64,000 bases of DNA from CAMEON01 sp045531965 (GTDB lineage Bacteria > Bacillota > Clostridia > Oscillospirales > CAG-272). Location: NCBI GenBank assembly GCA_045531965.1, contig JAZSFA010000113.1, forward strand, positions 62,001 through 126,000. Direction: 5' to 3'. This document shows, piece after piece, positions 1-8,096 of the stretch; the first letter of the stretch is position 1; every line of letters begins with the position of its first letter. The translations under genes were made by a program, and so were the position numbers. The notes beneath the pieces were generated by a model, which had not been told where the DNA came from, did no database searches, and was given only the letters and a program-made list of their open reading frames with translations.

Positions 1-574
1 TAAATACCAACATGGTTGCCATGTTGGGGTGAATCATGCCGCTACCCTTGGCAATACCGCCCATGCGACAGGTCTTTCCGCCCAGCTCAAACTCCACAGC
101 CACTTCCTTCTTGACAGTATCGGTGGTCATGATGCCCTCGGCGGCAGCGTCACAGCCGTCGGCAGACAGCCCTGCCACCAATGCGGGAATACCCGACTTG
201 ATGGGTTCGATGGAGAGAGGCTGACCGATGACACCTGTGGAAGCTACCACAACGTCGGAGGGGATGATGTTCAAAGCAGCACCCAACAGATCGCACATCT
301 CTTCGGCGATCTCAATGCCGTTGGCGTTACAGGTGTTGGCGTTGCCGCTGTTACAGATAACCGCCTGTGCCACACCGTTTTCGATATGCTTTTTAGTCAC
401 GTCCAAGGGCGCGCCCTTGACGAGATTGGTGGTATAGACCGCCGCACAGGATGCAGGCACCTCGCTGTAGATCAGCGCCAGATCCTTCTTGGTGCGATTC
501 TTGCGGACGCCGCAATGCACGCCGTTTGCCGTAAATCCTTTCGCGGCGCACACGCCGCCATTGATCAGTTTCAT
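1..574 (-). CDS. argJ: ArgJ, glutamate N-acetyltransferase (5' part)
   Basis: Only the first 191 residues are in the window; the rest lies beyond position 1. ArgJ moves acetyl from N-acetylornithine to glutamate (arginine synthesis, cytoplasm), and bifunctional forms also use acetyl-CoA. Seen: an N-terminal start with GGVCAAKGFTANG, NSGNANTCN near residue 75, and KGSGMIHPNMATML near 176-189. In this family the proenzyme cleaves itself at the Ala-Thr bond of that last motif, here A186-T187, and the Thr becomes the nucleophile. An AGGAGG site precedes the ATG. It lies downstream of argC on the same strand, the usual argCJ order. Confidence 0.93.
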   Translation of the reverse strand, partial: MKLINGGVCAAKGFTANGVHCGVRKNRTKKDLALIYSEVPASCAAVYTTNLVKGAPLDVTKKHIENGVAQAVICNSGNANTCNANGIEIAEEMCDLLGAALNIIPSDVVVASTGVIGQPLSIEPIKSGIPALVAGLSADGCDAAAEGIMTTDTVKKEVAVEFELGGKTCRMGGIAKGSGMIHPNMATMLVF

Positions 575-583
575 ATGTCCTCC

Positions 584-660
584 TTTGGGGCACGCCAAGG
601 GCGCCGCCCTTGGAACCCGCTCAAACCCTTTTGCAAAAAGGGTTTGAGAATCCCAAAAAC
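584..660 (+). repeat. Hairpin repeat between argC and argJ, plus orientation
   Basis: Two nested-style hairpins: CCAAGGGCGCCGCCCTTGG (595-613) and a second with 12-base arms at 620-648, followed by CCCAAAAACTTTT. The order CACGC-CCAAGGG hairpin-CCC...AACTTTT matches the dispersed element found after several genes at 43.7-56.3 kb. Here it points against the arg operon and lies just upstream of the argJ ribosome site. Confidence 0.6.
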
Positions 661-733
661 TTTTAAATAATTTATTCCTTGGAAAATTTTTTTGATCCTT
701 CATAATCCTTTGTTAAAGGTTTTTGAAGGGTTT

Positions 734-777
734 CCAAAGGGAAACTTTTTTCAAAAAGTTTCCCTTTGGCGTCCTCC
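734..777 (-). repeat. Stop-codon-proximal hairpin repeat after argC
   Basis: Read on the minus strand, the argC stop is followed at once by GGAGGACGCC, then a perfect 17-base-arm hairpin at 734-769 (CCAAAGGGAAACTTTTT and its complement), then AACCCTTCAAAAACCTTT. This is the same architecture as the elements after the genes ending at 47018, 48884, 51986 and 56221. It could attenuate or stabilise the argC-argJ transcript. Confidence 0.6.
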
Positions 778-1701
778 TCAAACACACAGCCCCGTGGCCT
801 CGTCCACACCCAGCACGATGTTCATGTTCTGGATGGCAGCGCCCGATGCGCCCTTGCCGAGGTTATCAAAGCGGGCGACCAGCAGGATGCGGTCGTCGTT
901 GCCCGCGACGGTCACTTGCAGATCGTCTCTACCCGCCATGGCAGAAGCCGAAAGGAAGCCACTCTCGGAAGCGTCCTCCGCGTATTTCACAAGCCCCATG
1001 GCATAGTAGGACTTATAAAGTGTCTTTACATCCTCCACAGTTCCCTTGAGTTGACTCGCAAACAGGGGCACTGTCACCTCCATGCCGCAGGGGAAATCCG
1101 CCACGATGGGGCAGAACAGAGGGGCGTTGTCCAAGCCGCAAATCACGCCCATCTCGGGCAGATGCTTGTGGGTTTGGGTCAATCCATATTGACGGGGCGC
1201 GTCCAGCAGAGGATCACGTCCTTCGGCCTCGTATTCAGCGATCATCTTCTTGCCACCGCCCGTATAACCCGTGAGGGAGAAGCAAGAAAGTGCTACGGAC
1301 TTGTCCATCAGCCCGTTTTCCACCAAGGGCGCGATCAAAGACACAAATCCGCTGGCATGACAGCCGGGGTTGGCAATACGGGTGGACTTGGCAATGATCT
1401 CTCGCCGCCCGCCCAGCTCGGGGAAACCGTATGTCCAGCCGTCGGCGGTGCGGTGGGCGGTAGAGGTATCAATAATCACCGTATGAGGATCGGTTGTCAG
1501 AGCGACTGCCTCTCTTGCGGCGGCATCAGGCAGACACAGAAAAGCGATATCCGCGGCATTCAATGCCTCTCGGCGGGCGTTTTCGTCCTTGCGAAGCTCG
1601 TCGGGGAGAATGATAAGGGACAGATCGGCGCGGTCTGCCAACCGCTCGTGGATACGGAGTCCCGTAGTACCGGCACTTCCGTCAATAAAAACCTTTTTCA
1701 T
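778..1701 (-). CDS. argC: ArgC, N-acetyl-gamma-glutamyl-phosphate reductase
   Basis: Reduces N-acetylglutamyl-5-phosphate to the semialdehyde with NADPH, the third step of arginine synthesis, in the cytoplasm. The 307-residue length and the N-terminal GSAGTTGLRIHERL dinucleotide-binding loop (residues 8-21) fit the short, type 2 ArgC class. The catalytic cysteine is C114 in ANPGCHASGF. The start at 1701 was chosen over an upstream in-frame codon because MKKVFIDGS is the conserved beginning and AGGAG sits 7 bases before it. First gene of the arg operon, with its own consensus promoter. Confidence 0.96.
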   Translation of the reverse strand: MKKVFIDGSAGTTGLRIHERLADRADLSLIILPDELRKDENARREALNAADIAFLCLPDAAAREAVALTTDPHTVIIDTSTAHRTADGWTYGFPELGGRREIIAKSTRIANPGCHASGFVSLIAPLVENGLMDKSVALSCFSLTGYTGGGKKMIAEYEAEGRDPLLDAPRQYGLTQTHKHLPEMGVICGLDNAPLFCPIVADFPCGMEVTVPLFASQLKGTVEDVKTLYKSYYAMGLVKYAEDASESGFLSASAMAGRDDLQVTVAGNDDRILLVARFDNLGKGASGAAIQNMNIVLGVDEATGLCV

Positions 1702-1764
1702 GGAACTACTCCTGTGCGGGAGCCGACAAATAAACACGCCCCCACTTTATATTCAACAGGGTAT

Positions 1765-1793
1765 ATTATACACACAACGCCGAAAAATGTCAA
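1765..1793 (-). promoter_or_regulatory. Sigma-A promoter of argC
   Basis: Minus-strand TTGACA (1788-1793) and TATAAT (1765-1770) with a 17-base spacer: a perfect vegetative consensus about 60 bases before the argC start. Confidence 0.9.
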
Positions 1794-1801
1794 GCCAATT
1801 A

Positions 1802-1819
1802 TTCATGATTTTGCATGAA
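1802..1819. promoter_or_regulatory. Palindrome upstream of argC promoter (possible operator)
   Basis: TTCATG-6-CATGAA, an 18-base perfect inverted repeat nine bases beyond the argC -35 box. Its size equals an ArgR (ARG) box and the location is right, but the half-sites are not the classical TGAAT...ATTCA, so assignment to ArgR is a guess. The rest of the 1.70-2.24 kb gap (1820-2150) is AT-rich and shows nothing else I can support. Confidence 0.3.
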
Positions 1820-2159
1820 AATCGCATTTTTGTGCATAGACCCAAATTCCCTACCCTTTGGCGCATTGCTTTTGGCAATTATCACAATCTGGCGAATTTT
1901 CTTTCTCAAGCAACCTGTTTTTTCATCGAATCCGCAACTCGGTTTATGAGGAAATTTTCCTTTTCAGTAAAAATATCCGCTCACAATGTTGCATATTTAT
2001 TCGTTTTTCATCCGCAATTTATGCAAGCTTTAGGTTTTTGGGGGTTTCCTGTAAGATTTTCTCACAAACGTCGTCTTATTTTATGAGTAGCGATGTTCTT
2101 GCCTTTTGAAACCACTTATCTTGCCCACCGGCAGGCAAAGCCAAATTCCCTCGACAACC

Positions 2160-2188
2160 TTGACGAGTCGTCCAATTTATGGTATCAT
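2160..2188 (+). promoter_or_regulatory. Sigma-A promoter for tandem lipoprotein genes
   Basis: TTGACG (2160-2165), 17-base spacer, TATCAT (2183-2188), about 50 bases upstream of the first lipoprotein start. Confidence 0.8.
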
Positions 2189-2238
2189 ATAGACGTTCGC
2201 TTAACCCCACCTTGTTATTCTGAGAAAAGGAGACCCAC

Positions 2239-4005
2239 ATGAAAAAAATTTTTGTTACCCTTCTCTGCCTCTTTTTGCTACTGACGGCGGCAGCCTGCAC
2301 CCAAGATCCCGAAAAATCCTACGAAGAGCAAAAATCCCTGTACGACGGCATCATCGAGGAGTACACAGCCCTCCTGACCGCCAAGCAAAACGGCGAGGAA
2401 TTGCCCGCGCCCGATACCGAGGGCATGGACGAGCGAGAGGCCGCGATTACCGATGCGCTTTATCTTGTTGTCACAGCATGCGAGAGTCCCGAAAACATGG
2501 CCTACACCTACAAAGACATGGACAGCAACGGCACGCCGGAGCTACTGCTTTTAACCTACCCCTACGTCACGCCCTCTTTACCCTCCCTGCGAGCTATCTT
2601 TTCCCTTGACAAAAAATCCCCCGTTCTTCTGGCCTGCGCGGGCGAGGAAGAAGACTGGTACTTCGACACAAAAGGTCAGGTGTTTGTTACCACCTATACT
2701 GTCCTCGACGAAGAAAAGAAGCAATGCGAGGCCACAAACGCCCACTTTTACGTAAAAGATGCCAAGCTGGTACAAGACACCCTGTACGGTCTATCCTGGA
2801 TCATCAAAAACAACCGTCACGAATCATATCAATACTTTGAACTGATAGACGGCCAACGCCAACCCGTTGACGAGGAACGCTATCACATCCTTTCCTCGGA
2901 TTTCGACGAAGCGATCGAATACGCCGAGACCCTCGAGCAGAAGCTGAACTCTCCCCGCATCTTCTATCCGCTGACCGAACAGACCGAGTCCCCTCCCGCA
3001 GCGGATTTCTCCACCTACGCCGCCATCCGCGAGACCTACAAGGCCATTTCTTCCTGCATCGAGGATTATGATGATTCCAAGTGGTACGCCGGGAAATACG
3101 ATCATCTCTTTTCCTACCCCGACGAGCAATCCTTTAACATTTATAACCGTCTCCTGTACACCGCCTACAATGGCGCATACGACGAAGGCTATGATGAGAT
3201 CGACCTCAACGGAGACGGGCAGAACGAGCTGGTGATCATGAACGAGGACTACACCATCAAGGCCATCTTTACCCAAAAGAAAAACAAGCCCGTGATGCTG
3301 GGAGCTTTTCCCAATGCGAGCTGCTGGCTGGACGACCAAGGACTCATCCATGTAGACCGCATTGACTACTACGAATTGGAATACAGCTTGTATGAATTCA
3401 CGAAGGATGGGAACTTCAACCTCATATATTCCCTCCTCCTGGCCGAGAACGGCAATCGCTATCTGACGAAGGACGGCAAGACCGAGAAGATCTCCTTTGA
3501 GGAATCGCTGGAAATCTACTATGACGATTACTGCCGCTATACCGAGCCCTTCGAGGCCCACGAGTATACCAGAAGCGTATCCGACCTGACCTATACGCCC
3601 CTTTTTGAGATGACAGACGATTTCCGAAAGGCCGCCACCGAGAAAACCTGGCAAAAACACGCCTCCTTGGACAAGACATCCGGAAAGGAATGGGGCGCGT
3701 GGAGCAACACCTACGTAACCTTTGAAAACGTCACCGACACTCAAATGGATGTGAATTTTAAATACGTTTTTACCTTCAGTTACCCCGATCCCGACAGAGA
3801 AAACTACCTTTTGAACGATTCCACCGAATCAAACCTGAAGCTCACAGCAAGCAACCGGGACGGCGTGTGGGTCTTTGAGGGAGAGGGTGTCAAAGGACAC
3901 CTTGAGTTCAGTCATAAATACCTGTGGATCATCATCGATGAAAGCACCGACGAGCGGTTTCCCACAGGCTTCCATTGTTATGGACATAGCGAAAGCGAAT
4001 CGTGA
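2239..4005 (+). CDS. Lipoprotein with Ca-binding-like repeats (copy A)
   Basis: Function unknown. 588 residues: signal peptide with lipobox LTAAAC (Cys at about 20), so probably anchored on the outer face of the membrane. The mature protein has two related halves. Each carries an acidic loop resembling EF-hand/FG-GAP calcium sites, DMDSNGTPELLLL near residue 93 and DLNGDGQNELVIM near 320, followed by a conserved AIF...KPV strand. A third, beta-rich part follows. AAAAGGAGA precedes the ATG. Only 19 bases separate it from a paralogue with 45% or better apparent similarity and near-identical first 65 residues, so this is a tandem duplication. Could be a surface-bound binding protein; no enzyme motif seen. 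Confidence 0.8.
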   Translation: MKKIFVTLLCLFLLLTAAACTQDPEKSYEEQKSLYDGIIEEYTALLTAKQNGEELPAPDTEGMDEREAAITDALYLVVTACESPENMAYTYKDMDSNGTPELLLLTYPYVTPSLPSLRAIFSLDKKSPVLLACAGEEEDWYFDTKGQVFVTTYTVLDEEKKQCEATNAHFYVKDAKLVQDTLYGLSWIIKNNRHESYQYFELIDGQRQPVDEERYHILSSDFDEAIEYAETLEQKLNSPRIFYPLTEQTESPPAADFSTYAAIRETYKAISSCIEDYDDSKWYAGKYDHLFSYPDEQSFNIYNRLLYTAYNGAYDEGYDEIDLNGDGQNELVIMNEDYTIKAIFTQKKNKPVMLGAFPNASCWLDDQGLIHVDRIDYYELEYSLYEFTKDGNFNLIYSLLLAENGNRYLTKDGKTEKISFEESLEIYYDDYCRYTEPFEAHEYTRSVSDLTYTPLFEMTDDFRKAATEKTWQKHASLDKTSGKEWGAWSNTYVTFENVTDTQMDVNFKYVFTFSYPDPDRENYLLNDSTESNLKLTASNRDGVWVFEGEGVKGHLEFSHKYLWIIIDESTDERFPTGFHCYGHSESES

Positions 4006-4024
4006 ATGAAAGGAAGCAATCAAC

Positions 4025-5788
4025 ATGAAAAATTTTTTTGTCTCCCTGCTCTGCCTCTGTCTGCTTTTATCGGCGGCAGCCTGCACCCAAGACCCCGAAA
4101 AATCCTATGAAAAGCAAAAATCCCTGTACGACGGCATCATCGCGGAGTACACAGCCCTCCTGACCGCCAAGCAAAACGGCGAGGAATTGCCCGCGCCCGA
4201 TACCGAGGGCATGGACGAGCGGGAGGCCGCCATTGCCACCGCCCTCCACGGCGTCGTAGATGCCTGCAAGGATGCCGAAGTTGCCAAAACCCTGGGCTAC
4301 GGCTACAAGGACATGGACGGCAACGGCACCCCCGAGCTGATCCTGCTGTCCAAATATGCCGGCGTTAAGGCCCTCTTTACTATTTCGGGCAAGAAACCCA
4401 TCCTGCTGGAGGCCAATTACGGGAAAGGCGGTGCCTTCCTGTTTGGTACAGATCACCGCTTCTTTATAGAGCGTTCAACCGTCGAAGGCAACATCGAGGA
4501 AAGTATTGTTTACATCGGCCGCGTGGACGGAGACAAAATGGCCTACAGCGCCATTTACGGCGGTCTCTATGACATGGATAAGAGAGAAGTTCTTGAATAT
4601 TTCCAAATCGCAGACGGAGAGCGGACGACCATTGACAAGGAGACCCACGACGAGCTGAATCGGGAATACCGCCGTATCACCACTACCACGGACTACGGTC
4701 GAACCGTCAAATTGCTGACGCCTTACATCCACCTCCCGTTGGTTGACAAGGCTTTGGCCGAGGATCTTCCCGTAGCGGATTTTTCAAGCTACGCCGCCAT
4801 CCGCGAGACCTACAAGGCCATCTCCACCTGCCTGGAGAAATTTGATCACGCCAAATGGCTTCAGGGAGAATACGACGATCTCTTTACCTTCCCGAACGAT
4901 CTTTCATTTGAATATTATACCCAACTTCTTTACACCGCCTATCGGGGTGCCTCCCACGAGGGCTACGACGAGATCGACCTCAACGGCGACGGGCAGGACG
5001 AGCTGGTCATCATGAACGAGGACTACACCATCAAGGCCATCTTTACCCAAAGGAACGGCAAGCCCGTCCTTTTGGATGCTTTCTTCGACATGAACGCCTG
5101 CTGGCTGGACGAGAAAGGGCTGATCCACGTGGACCGCACGGATTATTACGAGTTGGAATACAGCCTGTACGAATTCACGAAGGAGGGAGACTACAATCTC
5201 GTTTATTCCATTCTCGCGGCCGAGAACAGCAATCGCTATCTGACGAGGGACGGCAAAACGGAGATCATCTCCTTTGAGGATTCCCTGACGCTCTATCACG
5301 ACGAATACTGTTGCTATTCCGAACCGTTCTCACCCAACGAGTATACCAGAAACGTATCAAGCCTGACCTACACCCCTTTGGTCGAGCCGAAGGAGGATCT
5401 CCGCAAAGCCGCCGCCGATACCACGTGGCACAAAAATGCCAATTTGGAAGAGACTTCGGGCAAAGACTGGGCGTATAGCAACACCTACGTGACATTCGAC
5501 AACGCAACGGACACGCAGATGGACATGAACGTCAGATACGCCTTCACCTTCCTTTATCCCAACCCCGACGGAGATAATTCTCTCTTGGACGATACCACCG
5601 AATCCTCGTTGAAGCTCACAGCAAGCAACCGGGACGGCGTGTGGGTCTTTGAGGGAGCGGGTGTCAAAGGACACCTTGAGTTCGGACAGGAGCGTCTATG
5701 GATCATCTTTGATGAAAGCTCCGACCAGCGGTTCCCCGCAGGCGCGTACTGCTACTTCGCGCAGGAAGATTCCGACGATATGCCCTGA
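4025..5788 (+). CDS. Lipoprotein with Ca-binding-like repeats (copy B)
   Basis: Paralogue of the preceding gene, 587 residues, with the same lipobox (LSAAAC) and the same two-half plan: DMDGNGTPELILL near residue 98 and DLNGDGQDELVIM near 320. The first about 65 codons and the last about 40 codons are nearly identical in DNA to copy A, whereas residues 90-250 differ strongly. That pattern suggests gene conversion at both ends, or diversification of the middle. Probably co-transcribed with copy A (19-base gap, AAAGGA site). Function unknown. Confidence 0.8.
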   Translation: MKNFFVSLLCLCLLLSAAACTQDPEKSYEKQKSLYDGIIAEYTALLTAKQNGEELPAPDTEGMDEREAAIATALHGVVDACKDAEVAKTLGYGYKDMDGNGTPELILLSKYAGVKALFTISGKKPILLEANYGKGGAFLFGTDHRFFIERSTVEGNIEESIVYIGRVDGDKMAYSAIYGGLYDMDKREVLEYFQIADGERTTIDKETHDELNREYRRITTTTDYGRTVKLLTPYIHLPLVDKALAEDLPVADFSSYAAIRETYKAISTCLEKFDHAKWLQGEYDDLFTFPNDLSFEYYTQLLYTAYRGASHEGYDEIDLNGDGQDELVIMNEDYTIKAIFTQRNGKPVLLDAFFDMNACWLDEKGLIHVDRTDYYELEYSLYEFTKEGDYNLVYSILAAENSNRYLTRDGKTEIISFEDSLTLYHDEYCCYSEPFSPNEYTRNVSSLTYTPLVEPKEDLRKAAADTTWHKNANLEETSGKDWAYSNTYVTFDNATDTQMDMNVRYAFTFLYPNPDGDNSLLDDTTESSLKLTASNRDGVWVFEGAGVKGHLEFGQERLWIIFDESSDQRFPAGAYCYFAQEDSDDMP

Positions 5789-5799
5789 CGAACATAAAA

Positions 5800-5836
5800 G
5801 CGCACACCCGCCCTTGGCAGGTGTGCGCGATTTTTA
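5800..5836 (+). terminator. Bidirectional terminator
   Basis: GCGCACACC stem (5800-5808) and GGTGTGCGC (5820-5828), 11-base loop, then GATTTTT. It lies between the convergent lipoprotein and symporter genes and can serve both. Confidence 0.85.
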
Positions 5837-5846
5837 TGGATCAAAA

Positions 5847-7478
5847 TTACTTTTTGCCTTCCTCCAAAGAGCTCATCACCGACACGGTGACTTCCTTGTC
5901 ATAGCAGGCAAACATTTCGTTCACGCCCGAAGGAGCGGTCTTCTGCGTCAGCAGGCTGACCACGGGAACGATGACCAGACCCACCAGCATGGCCAGCATA
6001 CCCGCGTTGATGGACGAACCGCAGAAGTAAGCCAGTACAGGATTCTCGAAGGAAATCTTGAGCACGGCGTTGAGGATGAACTGGGTCAGGGTAATGCCAA
6101 GACCCGTGGCGAAGGACACCCATACAGCGGCCTTGGTAACCTTCTTCCAGAACAGACCGTACAGGAAGGGAGCCAGGAAGCAGCCCGCCAACGCGCCCCA
6201 GGAGATACCCATGAGATCGGAGATGTAGAGCTTCTTGGCAAGCTCGGCGTTACCGACCACCAAAATGGCGATAGCGGCGGCAATGACAATAGAGATAGCC
6301 AGCAAGACACGCATGATGAGCATACTGGACTTCTCGTTTTTTTGCTTTTTGGAGAGCGGCGCGATCAGGTCAAGGGTGATGGTGGAAGCAGAAGTCATAG
6401 CCAGAGACGACAAGGTGGACATGGACGCTGCCAAAACCAAAATTAGCACAAGACCGATGAGCCACGCGCCGCCGTTGCCCATGCCCTTCTCGATGGCACC
6501 CAGCATGGCGGGGATGATGGTATCGAAGGAAGCGGGCGCGGTACCTGCGGCGTTCATGGCCACGCTGTCGGCGTACAAACGGCCAAAGCCGCCTAGGAAG
6601 TAGCAACCACCTGCCACAATGACAGCAAAGACAGTGGAAATGACAGTACCCTTATGGATGGCACCCTCGTCCTTGATGGCGTAGAATTTACCCACCATCT
6701 GGGGCAGACCCCAAGTCCCCAGGGAGGTCAGAATGACCACGCCCAAAAGCTGTAGGGGATGAGGGCCAAGGAAGGAGGTGTACGCACCGTTGAAGGCAGT
6801 ACCGTCAGCGGTGACGGTGGAGCCTTCGGACAGCTTTGCGATAGCCTCGGTGAGTCCGCCGTTGGATGCCAGCATAGCACCGATCACAGCCACGATACCC
6901 ACCAGCATGATGATGCCCTGGATAAAGTTATTCATAGCGGAACCCATGTAGCCGCCAATGATGACGTAAACACCCGTCAAGACGGCCATGATCAGCACCC
7001 ATCCCCAGTAAGGAACGCCCGCGAAGGAAGCCGAAAACAGCCAGGAGAGACCATTGAAAAGGGAGGCGGTGTAGGGGATCAAGAACACGAAGACGATGAC
7101 GGCGGCCACCAAACGCAAAGCCTTGGAATTGAAGCGAAGACCGAAAAAATCGGGCATGGTGCGGCTGCCGAGATGCTGGGTCATGATACGGGTACGACGA
7201 CCCAGGATAACCCACGCCATCAGCGAGCCAATGAAGGCGTTGCCCAGACCAATCCATGTGGAAGCAAGACCAAAATTCCAACCGAATCTACCTGCGTAGC
7301 CAATAAAGATAACGGCGGAAAAGTAGGATGTGCCGAATGAAAAAGCGGTAAGCCAGGGACCGACCGAGCGACCACCCAAAACAAATCCGTCCACGCCCTT
7401 GGCAGAGCGGCTGGACAACACACCGACTACGATGGTGACGGCAAAGAATACCACGATCATGAGAAGCTTGACAAGCAT
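5847..7478 (-). CDS. Sodium:solute symporter (SSS/PutP family), probably for an amino acid
   Basis: 543 residues with about 13 hydrophobic segments. SSS features: a first TM helix, GGRSVGPWLTAFSFGTSYFSA (TM2 region, residues about 36-56, in two parts), a GSRTMPDFFGLRF loop, and GGYMGSAMNNFIQG near 175-190. Such transporters couple Na+ entry to uptake of amino acids, pantothenate or sugars. The substrate is suggested by its leader: a T-box with a UAC specifier, so tyrosine or another aromatic amino acid is the best guess. AAGGAGG sits 5 bases before the ATG. Single-gene unit ending at a strong terminator. Confidence 0.9.
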   Translation of the reverse strand: MLVKLLMIVVFFAVTIVVGVLSSRSAKGVDGFVLGGRSVGPWLTAFSFGTSYFSAVIFIGYAGRFGWNFGLASTWIGLGNAFIGSLMAWVILGRRTRIMTQHLGSRTMPDFFGLRFNSKALRLVAAVIVFVFLIPYTASLFNGLSWLFSASFAGVPYWGWVLIMAVLTGVYVIIGGYMGSAMNNFIQGIIMLVGIVAVIGAMLASNGGLTEAIAKLSEGSTVTADGTAFNGAYTSFLGPHPLQLLGVVILTSLGTWGLPQMVGKFYAIKDEGAIHKGTVISTVFAVIVAGGCYFLGGFGRLYADSVAMNAAGTAPASFDTIIPAMLGAIEKGMGNGGAWLIGLVLILVLAASMSTLSSLAMTSASTITLDLIAPLSKKQKNEKSSMLIMRVLLAISIVIAAAIAILVVGNAELAKKLYISDLMGISWGALAGCFLAPFLYGLFWKKVTKAAVWVSFATGLGITLTQFILNAVLKISFENPVLAYFCGSSINAGMLAMLVGLVIVPVVSLLTQKTAPSGVNEMFACYDKEVTVSVMSSLEEGKK

Positions 7479-7542
7479 AGTGTCCTCCTTGAAATGCGCC
7501 CAAAGGCTGAAATATGGGAGACAGGAGGATTATGAGAGCAAT

Positions 7543-7868
7543 AAAAAACCACCCTCGCTCCCCTGTCTAAAATAAGGGAAGAGGGCGGATATACCGCGGT
7601 ACCACCTCTTGTTTATTTCGGCCTTACAGTCGAAACCTCGTGAAGCACGCCCGCGGAAATGACCGCAAGGTTATGCCTCCGCGCGATAACGGACGCCTCC
7701 GATGACCCCTTGACCCCCGCTGCAGACAGAGGCTTTCAGCATCACAGCTCCCGGGATGTATTTCTTCGGTGCTCACCTCCGTCTCACACCAACCGACGGC
7801 TCTCTGTAGGGTCACATCCGAATACTTCTTCCCGATCATCACTTTTGTTTCCGACAATCTCTCGGAAT
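7543..7868 (-). ncRNA. T-box riboswitch leader, UAC (tyrosine) specifier
   Basis: Minus-strand leader of the symporter. Seen: stem I with CGGGA/UCCCG and UUCGG/CCGAA helices enclosing an AGUA-type loop opposite GAAAUACA; the specifier UAC is at 7760-7758. The distal GAGAGCC...GGUUGGUGUGAG element is present. The T-box sequence AGGTGGTACCGCGGT lies at 7593-7607, and the terminator hairpin with CCCTC/GAGGG and CCCT/AGGG helices plus six T at 7543-7587. UGGU in the antiterminator bulge would pair with an ACCA tRNA end, which fits tRNA-Tyr. Uncharged tRNA-Tyr should favour readthrough. Confidence 0.95.
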
Positions 7869-7874
7869 GCTGAC

Positions 7875-7903
7875 ATTATACACGATTTCCTTTAGTTTGT
7901 CAA
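7875..7903 (-). promoter_or_regulatory. Sigma-A promoter of the T-box/symporter unit
   Basis: Minus-strand TTGACA (7898-7903), 17 bases, TATAAT (7875-7880): perfect consensus, with transcription expected to begin near 7868, at the start of the T-box stem I. Confidence 0.92.
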
Positions 7904-8035
7904 GGGGGGATATTCAAAAAAATATCAAAATCTCGTTTTTTATGCAATTCTTTTTTCCATCGCCATCAAATATTTCCTTGAGGCGGCGCCTTTTAGAGAA
8001 TTACTAAAGATTTTTGCCTAATTTATCGTGTCCCC

Positions 8036-8064
8036 TTGCAATATTCGCCGTTTTATGGTATGAT
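8036..8064 (+). promoter_or_regulatory. Sigma-A promoter for the 8.1-10.4 kb pair
   Basis: TTGCAA (8036-8041), 17-base spacer, TATGAT (8059-8064), 33 bases before the ATG at 8097. Confidence 0.75.
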
Positions 8065-8096
8065 AAATTGAAAAGATACCCCAAAGGAGAACGGCT

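Noticed and set aside
29..670. Plus-strand open frame opposite argJ
   Set aside because: It is the antisense of argJ; the minus-strand protein has a full ArgJ motif set and a good ribosome site.
766..1818. 350-codon plus-strand frame opposite argC
   Set aside because: Composition follows the argC antisense frame, with no ribosome site or motif.
1702..2159. Small gene or ncRNA in the argC-lipoprotein gap
   Set aside because: Short frames lack ribosome sites and the AT-rich sequence shows only the argC promoter and one palindrome.
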